Positions 55,996 to 64,000 of a stretch of 64,000 nt of DNA are shown in pieces. Below the pieces are notes generated by a model. That model searched no databases and was not told where the DNA came from. It worked only from the letters and a program-made list of their open reading frames with translations. The position numbers and the translations under genes are program-made. The DNA comes from Oncomelania hupensis (Eukaryota; Mollusca; Gastropoda; Littorinimorpha; Pomatiopsidae), in assembly GCA_036898135.1 (NCBI GenBank), contig CM072513.1:86129008-86193007 (forward strand). The letters run 5' to 3'. Position 1 is the first letter of the stretch. Every line of letters starts with the position of its first letter.

Positions 55996-57830
55996 GACTG
56001 TCTCTTAACAACTGTCTAATGTGTACAGTCTCTTGACCCCTGTCTTCTGCAGAATGTATCTTGACCAAAGTCTTCTGTGGAATGTCTCTTGATCACAGTG
56101 TGCTGTGGGCTGTCTCTTGATCACAGTCTAACCGTGCAATGTCTCTTGATCACTTTCAAATTCTGTGGAATGTTTCTTGATCACCGTCTACTATGGAATC
56201 TCTCTTGATCACAGTCTACTGAGGAGTGTCTCTTGACTACTGACTACTGTGGACTGTCTCTTGACTACTGTCTACTGACTACTGTGAACTATCTCTTGAC
56301 TACTGACTACTGTGAACTATCTCTTGACTACTGACTACTGTGAACTATCTCTTGACTACTGACTACTGTGAACTATCTCTTGACTACTGACTACTGTGAA
56401 CTATAGGCTTATCTTGATCACTGACTACTGTGGACTGTTTCTTGACTACTGACTACTGTGAACTATATCTTGACTACTGATTACTGTGGACTGTTTCTTG
56501 ACTACTGACTACTGTGAACTATCTCTTGACTACTGACTACTGTGAACTATATCTTGACTACTGACGACTGTGAACTATCTCTTGACTACTGACGACTGTG
56601 AACTATCTCTTGACTACTGACTACTGTGAACTATCTCTTGATCACTGACTACTGTGAACTATCTCTTGACTACTGACTACTGTGAACTATCTCTTGACTA
56701 CTGACTACTGTGAACTATCTCTTGACTACTGACTACTGTGAACTATTTTTTGACTACTGACTACTGTGAACTATATCTTGACTACTGACTACTGAGGACT
56801 ATCTCTTGATCACTGACTACTGTGAACTATCTCTTGATCACTGACTACTGTGAACTATCTCTTGAGTACTGACTACTGTGAACTATCTCTTGATCACTGT
56901 CTACTGAGGACTGTCTCTTGCCTACTGACTACTGTCAACTATATCTTGATCACTGACTACTGTGAACTATCTCTTGACTACTGACTACTGTGAACTATAT
57001 CTTGACTACTGTGAACTATATCTTGACTACTGACTACTGTGAACTATATCTTGACTACTGACTACTGTGAACTATATCTTGATCACTGACTTCTGTGAAC
57101 TATATCTTGACTACTGACTACTGTGAACTATATCTTGACTACTGACTACTAAGGAGTATCTCTTGATCACTGACTACTGTGAACTATATCTTGACTACTG
57201 ACTACTGTGAACTATCTCTTGACTACTGACTACTGTGAACTATCTCTTGACTACTGACTACTGTGAACTATCTCTTGACTACTGACTACTGTGGACTGTC
57301 TCTTGACTACTGACTACTGTGAACTATATCTTGACTACTGACTACTGAGGACTATCTCTTGACTACTGACTACTGTGGACTGTCTCTTGACTACTGACTA
57401 CTGTGGACTGTCTCTTGACTACTGACTACTGTGAACTATATCTTGACTACTGACTACTGAGGACTATCTCTTGACTCCTGACTACTGTGAACTATCTCTT
57501 GACTACTGACTACTGTGAACTATCTCTTGACTACTGATTACTGTGAACTATCTCTTGATCACTGACTACTGTGGAATGCCTCTTGACTACTGACTACTGA
57601 GGACTATCTCTTGACTACTGACTACTGTGAACTATCTCTTGACTACTGACTACTGTGAACTATCTCTTGATCACTGACTAATGTGAACTATCTCTTGATC
57701 ACTGACTACTGTGGACTGTCTCTTGATCACTTTCTACTGTGGACTGTCTCTTGATCACTTTCTACTGTGGACTGTCTCTTGATCACTTTCTACTGTGGAA
57801 TGCCTTTTGACTACTGTCCATTGTGGCTGG
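55996..57830. repeat. 28-bp minisatellite, about 60 copies
   Basis: Unit CTTGACTACTGACTACTGTG + AACTATCT, with a nested GACTACT 7-mer. Degenerate at both edges, more uniform in the middle. Confidence 0.95.
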
Positions 57831-58319
57831 AACGTGTAAACACTGCACACCGAGATTTCAATAAGAGAGGGCGCCAGCGCTGGTTTGGCAGCTGTCAACA
57901 GTTATGCCAGGTTAACTACAATACACAGTGACCACAAAGAGCTTATTACGGAAAGAGGGGAACTTATATTATGCCCTATACAAAAATGCGAGACGCTCTC
58001 ACGGTTATTTCCCTTTGCTTCAGACTTAGTCTAATTTAACTTGTTAACATAAGCAGTTTTACGAAGCCAAACTGCCAATCTGACATCTACTTTTGAAATA
58101 TAAGCATAAATATAGTCAAACAACCTAGCAATAACGTAAACAGTGAGCGACCTGTTGAACGTAAACTGTCAGCAAGCAAACTGTTTTGGATTTAGCACAT
58201 AGGTATAACATGAATCATTCAAGCCGCTCTCCGATTGTTTTAACACTAACAACACAGCAGCGGTCTTAGTTTAGGCCTACGTAAACACAAAAAAATGAAG
58301 TTTTTCAATTGCAATTTAC
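57831..58319. other. Probable intron of the THAP gene
   Basis: No second exon could be recognised on the minus strand here. Confidence 0.35.
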
Positions 58320-58459
58320 CTTTCTTTGTCTCTTGGAAATTTGAAAAAGGACTTGCCAGCACAACTTTTCTTGTATCTGGCATTATGGCAATTGATAGCT
58401 GTGCAAAAGTCACCGCCCTGTTTCACTCGGTCGCCTTTTGACTTTCTGCCACAAGCCAT
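58320..58459 (-). CDS. First coding exon with the start of a THAP zinc finger
   Basis: Minus-strand ATG (58459-58457, context AAAATGG) opens 46 codons plus two bases to the donor AAAG|GTAAATT (GT at 58319-58318). The peptide has a polar leader (MACGRKSKGDRVKQGG), then FCTAINCHNARYKKSC and SFFKFPRDKER. This is the N-terminal half of a THAP C2CH domain: the first Cys pair C19 and C24 in the CxxxxC spacing, and the conserved FP before the helix carrying the remaining Cys and His. The exon would need downstream exons, not found, for the CxxH half. THAP proteins bind DNA as transcription factors or are P-element-type transposases; which applies here cannot be told. Confidence 0.72.
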
Positions 58460-58834
58460 TTTCAGCATGTCGACAAGGGAGCATAACTCGTACATTTCGT
58501 CTCGCGGTTCTGTACCAAGTTCCCCCTCTTTCTATCATTAAGCTCTTTGGTGACAATCAGTACGTTTGACAAAACAGCACAAAGGCTGCTTTGATAACAC
58601 ACTACACTGGTGTTTTCACAACCCAAGAACAAGGTGTAACATCCTATTACATCGGCGTTAAGGACCAATTTAACTATCAAACCCCGCGTACAACAGTGGC
58701 CAACAAAGACTACCTCACACCTAGACAGCTGTGGTTAATATGAAGTCAGTCCATCGTGGACTTGTCTGCCAGAGTCGCTTATCTCGTTTTCAATGAACGG
58801 ACTGCCGCTCCATGTTAAAGTTCCTTTTTTTTTA

Positions 58835-59160
58835 AACACCAAAAATCATTGAAATCGGAACAGATGTGTGTTTTTTTAAAAGATATAAAACAAAACGTGT
58901 TTGGTAAAGAATTTTCTCCAGTGACCTTGACCCTTGGAGGTACGGAGGTAAAGGAGGTTGGCCCAGGTATTCGTATGAAGTTTGGGAAAAGTCTGTTCCG
59001 TAGTTCATGCGAAATGGCGTACAATGGACCAACCGACAGACAGCCTGATCGATGTACCGACATTTTGGCTCGTTTTGATTCCCAGCAACTTTATCTGGAT
59101 ATGCAACAAGATGGCAAGCCATTCAAATGCATTTCCAGACACTCATACACATAGCCTAAA
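58835..59160. repeat. Old interspersed repeat
   Basis: Phrases TCATTGAAATCGGAACAG, CCAACCGACAGACAGCC and ATGGCAAGCCATTCAAATGC have relatives at 53690-55090, 52755-52790 and (inverted) 17555-17590. Confidence 0.5.
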
Positions 59161-59254
59161 AATAACCATTTTCAAAAGTGTTAAATTTCTACATATTAAC
59201 TACATAAGAACTTAGCTCAGTTTGCACACCCATGTCATGTAGCTTTAGTAAGTA

Positions 59255-59256
<2 letters not shown>

Positions 59257-59304
<48 letters not shown>

Positions 59305-59330
59305 TGTGTGTATATGTGTGTGTGTATTTG
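59257..59330. repeat. (GT)n microsatellite
   Basis: GT array with TATG interruptions. Confidence 0.95.
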
Positions 59331-59491
59331 TGGAGAAAGAGTTCTGTTTTCTTGAAAGTACGTTTCCATATTGGCTTGTCGGATAATCCTTGTGCGGGCA
59401 GCCCGACTTTCGAATAAACAGTCAATCAATAAAATAACGACGATGGCCAATAAAGGCTCATGTGATGTAATTTTCCAGATCAATACCAATC

Positions 59492-59597
59492 ATTCTTCTT
59501 CTTCTTCTTCTTATTCTTCTTTTTTTTCTTCTTCTTCTTCTTCTTCTTCTTCTTCTTCTTCTTCTTCTTCTTCTTCTTCTTCTTCTTCTTCTTCTTC
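59492..59597. repeat. (TTC)n microsatellite
   Basis: TTC array. Confidence 0.95.
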
Positions 59598-59639
59598 GTG
59601 CAGCTCCTCAGAACAAAAGACGACTTCCATTTTAATTTA

Positions 59640-60300
59640 AGACTTTTTTACCTTTCATTCTTATTGTAAGACTTTCTAGCTGCTCAGAGAAAGAAAGACA
59701 GAAAATAAGGAAGAAAGGAAAAACAACACCTTTTCTAATTTACTTTTGAACAGTTGTTTTCATTCGGCATAAATATTTACGCATCAAAATGTTTTTGTGG
59801 AGGGAAATCAGGAACAATCACGGTAGTAGCTAATTGCATCAATCAAAGCAAAACAAAAACAACGTTACTTTTATATCATTCAGCTGTCAACTTCATTTAC
59901 GCATATAACTTTTAAAGAGGAACAACTCCGGCGGCAATTTGCGTGACAATTCATTTTTGAAGGTAGCAAACTGCAGCTACTAAGGGAGATAATTTGCATC
60001 AACGAAAAAACGTTTTAAAGCTGACAACGTCTAGGTCCTTTTTTTTTTTTTTAAAAGAAGATCCGTAGGATATCATCTTTGATATGATGATGATCATCAT
60101 TATTGTCAGGGTGGCGACGTGGTGATCGTCCTTAACGCTGATGCCATTTGTTTCCCTCTCCCTAGTAGTTACACCCCATCCCTTCGCACCAAAAGTTTAT
60201 TAATAGCTGTCAGAGAGAAACTGACCAGATAATTGTCTCTTCGAACGGAATAGATGAGTTCACCATCTATTTTAAATATCTGTTCACGTGTGAACTATTT
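59640..60300. other. No feature recognised
   Basis: No supportable gene or repeat. Confidence 0.4.
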
Positions 60301-60309
60301 ATCTCTGTG

Positions 60310-60320
60310 TTTGTGTGTGT

Positions 60321-60392
<72 letters not shown>
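60310..60392. repeat. (GT)n microsatellite
   Basis: GT array. Confidence 0.95.
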
Positions 60393-60399
60393 ACGCGTT

Positions 60400-61090
60400 G
60401 TTTTTATTTTACTTTCTTCTTTTTTTACTTGCACGTGACCTTTTTTTTTTTCTCCCTCCTCCAAACTGATTTTTTTTCTCTCATTGTTTTAGATTGTTGC
60501 AGGTATTTATTTACCTTTTAATCGACAGCTACTATATTGTGTACAGTTTACTCTTGGGTGCATGTATCTGTTTCTCGTTAGTTAGTTCATTCATTTATTT
60601 CTCTATTACTTTTTCTTTTCTTTTTTTTTTTGTTCGACGTTATTGCATTTTTTTGTTGTTATACTATAGTTATATGTTTGTTCTATTTTCATTGTTAAAA
60701 AGATTAATTTATGTGCTTCTGTTTTTTTTTTATTATTATTGCTTTGTACTTGTTCCTGTTCGCCAGACATTTCATTGTTTTCATTTGTCAAAGGGTAGCA
60801 CTCATTTAAGCTTTGCTTTTGTGTGCCCTTTATGTTCTCCATGCCTGGTTTACTTGTTTCGTGAATAAAATTCTGTTTAAACCAATAGGACGTTAAGCTT
60901 CGTTGTTCCTCCTCCTTTTTTTTTTCTTCCTGCTCGAATTGTTCGCATATGGAGAAGGGTTATGGTTTATAGACGTTTTGAATAATTATTTTCTTCTTTC
61001 TTTTTCCCTTTCTTTCGTTCTTTAATTTCTTTCTTTTCTTTTCTTTTCATTTCTTTCTTTCTTTCCTTCTTTCTTTCCTTCTTTCTTTCG
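60400..61090. repeat. T-rich low complexity with (TTTC)n
   Basis: T-rich DNA; TTTC/TTCC repeats at 61000-61090. Open frames here are hydrophobic by composition and not supported as genes. Confidence 0.6.
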
Positions 61091-61377
61091 CTGTTTTTTT
61101 TAATCCGACCGATTATCTTCGTCAAAGGTGCACTGACTGTGACTGATTTCTTTTATTTATTTTTTATTTTATTTAACTGAGCCACAGTTACTCTGGATGT
61201 TATTGAAACATTTAATAATGCACGGTCGACTGTAAGAATGTATTAGTCAGGAGGCCGAAATCTGTAGCTGTAAAAAAAAAATGCTCTATTTCGTGATAGA
61301 AGCATCCAACTGGTATAGATCGACAGTCTGGACACATGGTAAGATAATCTAGGTGGATGGACATTTCAGAAATGGTT

Positions 61378-61510
61378 AGTATGGCCGCCATGACAGTTTT
61401 AAAAATGGCTACCGATATCTATCTGATAAGTCCTATTTCACCTATTTTTAGCAGCAAATTGACAAACCAAGTAGCTTTTCCCATGTTTTTTGGCATGCAG
61501 AATCCAAATA
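61378..61510. repeat. Single relative of the 162-bp unit
   Basis: TATGGCCGCCATGACAG followed by AAAATGGCTACCGATA parallels the units at 33760-34525. It lies 0.6 kb from the end of the second CXC-family gene. Confidence 0.5.
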
Positions 61511-62108
61511 TGCAAACTAAATTAACTTTTGATAGGTGTGTTGTGGTGTTTTAAATTGCAGGTGTTAAAAAAGGACACGTTGAAGATGGTTTGTGGTGCG
61601 ATTTTTTTTTATTTGTTGGCAATGTTATGCATGATTACAAAGATGGTTAAAAATCAGATAATGTGAAAACAAGAGACCATTAAAGAATGAAATAAAGCAA
61701 TATGAACCAATTTTGGCATTGTTTTAGCAAATAATACACCTTTGCATTTTTTTGTTTAACAAGAACATATGAAACAGAAAAAAGGGAATGTCAAGAAAAA
61801 ATCAGTTTCTATCAGATAAAAAAAAATCTAAATCCAAATTAAAGAGCAATTTTGTAAGTTTGATTCCCAACACTTGTAACACTTTAACACAGAATAACAT
61901 TAACAAATCTTGAACAAAAGTCAAAATTAATGCTTTGTAGTCATGGTTTGTCAAATATTATGGACTGAAAGAAAACTTAACACAAAGTAATGACTTAGTA
62001 TCTTGGTATCAAGTTAAACATAAGTACCTTCTTCAGTAGTTTGGTAGTTATATTACCATTTTGCAGGAATGCTTAAACAGTATGTCTGATCAAACTGAAA
62101 GAACACAC
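61511..62108. other. No feature recognised
   Basis: AT-rich flank downstream of the minus-strand gene ending at 62111. Confidence 0.4.
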
Positions 62109-62110
62109 AT

Positions 62111-64000
62111 TTAGTCGACAAAAGTAGGTGTCCTTGGATTTCGACAGTTTTTGCATAGGCATGCTTTTGTGCAACCCAGATTATTGGATGCACACTTGCA
62201 ACGTTTTGTTGCACAAGATGCACAGCCACATGTTGTTAGCTCCAGGCAAAGCATTCGTGATGGCTCCTGGGTCAGCAACATGGGCTCAAGAACTTCTGTT
62301 CCAGTCTCTGTCATCACACACTTCCAGCCACTGTCAACAACTGAAGGTAGATGAGGATGAGACTCAAGTGCTCTACGCCACACAAGTGTTTGGTAGTGGG
62401 ATCTCTTGATGTGCAATTGCATTGTTGACGTGTTCTATTGCCTGATCATCAGGTATCTGGTTGAATTTCTGCTTGGTTTCCTTTGTGACGAAGTCTCCAG
62501 CCATGAAGCCTTGATGTACTTCTGGTGCTGTCTGTGGCAACATCTTCATGTCAGCCAGGAAAACAGTTTCCCAGCGAGTGTAATGGTAGTGATCAAAAGC
62601 TCCAAACCATGGAAGCATCTCTGCAAAGAATGACAGAAACAGCTCCCAGTCTCCATCACGGAGAGAACGTGTGAACCTCAGAAGAATGGATACTAGTTTC
62701 ATGTAGTTCCTCCAGTAGCAAAAGGTGGCTAGCTCGCTACATGATGCTTCAAACTCGTCAAAGAGACTTCGTCAGTCTTTGACAGCAGAGCTGTTACGGA
62801 TGATTGGATATCTTTGTCATCTTTGCATGTGAAATCCTCGGCAATCTTTCTTGATGCAGCTCCCAAGTCTTCACTGATCACTCTTTCATTTTCTTTAGCC
62901 CATACTTTAAAACGTGCCCATAGAACTGACCACAGTGCTTCCAGTGTGAGCTTGTGCACCCAGAATGCACGGTTCCACCCTTTTCCACTCATGGCGTTCT
63001 CTGCTGCTCCTTCTCCAAGGATGTCACTTTCTGTCCAGAGAGTTTCTAGACCCGACGAAGCCATGTACTCGCCTAGGACCTTGCAGAAGTTCAGCTGAGT
63101 ATGAAACCCTCCGAGCATGATGTCAAAACCCCGACATTCTTCTGGCTTGTCCCACTGCAGCATTTTCGCTTTGCAGTACAACTGCTCATCAAACGTGAGT
63201 ACGGTGTACTTTTTCTTCAGCTTTTCTGTCATCGCTTTACAGTTCTGCATAACTGTCCATATTGTGGAGAATTCATGCGCTGGTGCATTTAGTATTGGCA
63301 TTGGACCAATTACAGTCACTGGTGGGTTTGACGTGCACACCTTCTGGTTGAAACCATTCCAACCTGGAACGACCTGAGCATTTGGCTGTTGCTGTCTAGC
63401 CAGAATCCATGCAAGGTCTTGTGAGTTTGCCTCCAAAACCTTCTGGTCATTGGCCTGATACCAAGCCTCCTGTACTGGATGTGCAAAAACGGGTTCTGGC
63501 TTTGGGTTGGTCATGTCAACTTCTTGCACAGCAGTGATCTCTGGGGGTGCACGAAGCACTTTTGAGCGACATTTCTTTATCTGAATGTCCATATCTAGCT
63601 CCCGTGGTCCTTTGCACATGAGAGCCACATACTGGCTGGCATGGAATGTTCCAGTGCCACTCAAAGTTTCTTCTAGAATGTCAATGTTGTCATTCGAGAA
63701 ACGAATGTACCCTTCGTTCGTTTCGTGCAAGAAATTCCTGGGAATTGACACGTTGCCCTGGTTTTGATACTGCTCAACCACTTCATTTGCAATAGCTGTG
63801 TCTGCTCGAAGGACAGTGTCATAGGAAACTGAGTGTCCAGCAGCATGGAGAAGTGTGACAAGGTCTTTCGAACGCGTGGCTTGGTGTACAGCAAGACCAA
63901 TACCGAGATGTTTTGGGGTCAATTTTCTTCCTCTTGACGTTGTGAACACAATATCTTGACATATTCTGAGAACTCTGTTTCTGACTACAGTTTCCTCATC
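62111..64000 (-). pseudogene. CXC-family protein, long copy with two frameshifts, runs off the window
   Basis: The minus-strand frame is open at the window edge and continues 423 codons to 62729. Blocks: LLHAAGHSVSYDTVL, RFSNDNIDILEETLSGTGTF, FNQKVCTSNPPVTVIGPMP, MLQWDKPEECRGFDIMLGGF, GLETLWTESDILGEGAAENA and LTLEALWSVLWARFKVW. Near 62755 it shifts frame into FDEFEASCSELATFCYWRNY and FLSFFAEMLPWFGAFDHYHY, ending NQIPDDQAIEHVN. Near 62410 there is a second shift and apparently a missing segment. Then SHYQTLVWRRAL...GWK leads to the C-terminal Cys cluster CGCASCATKRCKC...LGCTKACLC, a CXC/tesmin-like zinc motif. The same module order is partly present at 30296-31850. The family occurs in many copies in marine invertebrates (from memory); its role is unknown. 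Confidence 0.75.

Noticed and set aside
60494..60868. 124-codon hydrophobic frame
   Set aside because: T-rich DNA forces Phe/Leu/Ser codons; no start context or conserved membrane-protein features.

Overview
This window is a stretch of animal (eukaryotic) nuclear DNA with very low gene density. It is dominated by mobile-element remnants, microsatellites and minisatellites. The best guess for the source is a gastropod mollusc. The clues are a gene combining an Ig-like exon, a coiled-coil exon and a C1q exon (the QREP arrangement described in gastropods), tRNA- and 5S-rRNA-derived SINEs, RTE-type LINEs, a K02A2.6-like Ty3/gypsy element, and splice sites throughout. This assignment is inference; nothing here fixes the species.

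Layout. 1-2588 holds an 18-bp minisatellite, a complete 574-bp retroposon with target-site duplications (TSDs), and a GTATT-type pentamer array. 2589-9681 is a very young Ty3/gypsy LTR retrotransposon with matching 5-bp flanks. Its 3' part is nearly intact (PBS, gag-pol, PPT, LTR) but is preceded by 2.2 kb of shuffled, partly inverted pieces of itself. 9.7-16.9 kb holds SINEs, an LTR-like sequence and one long unrecognised minus-strand coding exon (12365-13726). 16.9-25.9 kb is mostly simple repeats, a 1.1-kb TAG-rich satellite and a Tigger/pogo-like MITE. 25976-27869 is a LINE fragment split by a non-autonomous DNA transposon, both with clean TSDs.

28969-34791 is the most interesting unit. 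Its ends are long, diverged terminal inverted repeats (TIRs) flanked by a near-perfect 8-bp duplication. Inside lies a decayed gene of a zinc-finger plus Cys-rich (CXC-like) family, itself hit by a LINE and carrying an internal deletion. A second, longer and also decayed member of the same family runs off the right edge on the minus strand (62111-64000). My reading is that this protein family travels, or travelled, as a DNA transposon.

34.8-46 kb contains more SINEs, two solo LTR candidates, a 1.08-kb TIR element and telomere-like motifs. 46950-51943 (minus strand) is the QREP-type immune-lectin gene: an Ig-like exon, a coiled-coil exon and a terminal C1q exon. The Ig exon carries a 34-bp retroposon tail with a 5-bp TSD that introduces two in-frame stops, so this copy looks inactivated. 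Its stop-codon region seeds a 41-bp minisatellite. 52-58 kb holds another RTE copy, a 5S-derived SINE and two large minisatellites (52-bp and 28-bp units). A short minus-strand exon at 58320-58459 encodes the start of a THAP zinc finger.

The genes do not form a pathway. They are isolated exons of host genes (QREP-like, THAP, the unknown Ser-rich protein) in a sea of transposons. The main biology visible is genome remodelling by reverse transcription, nested insertion and repeat expansion.
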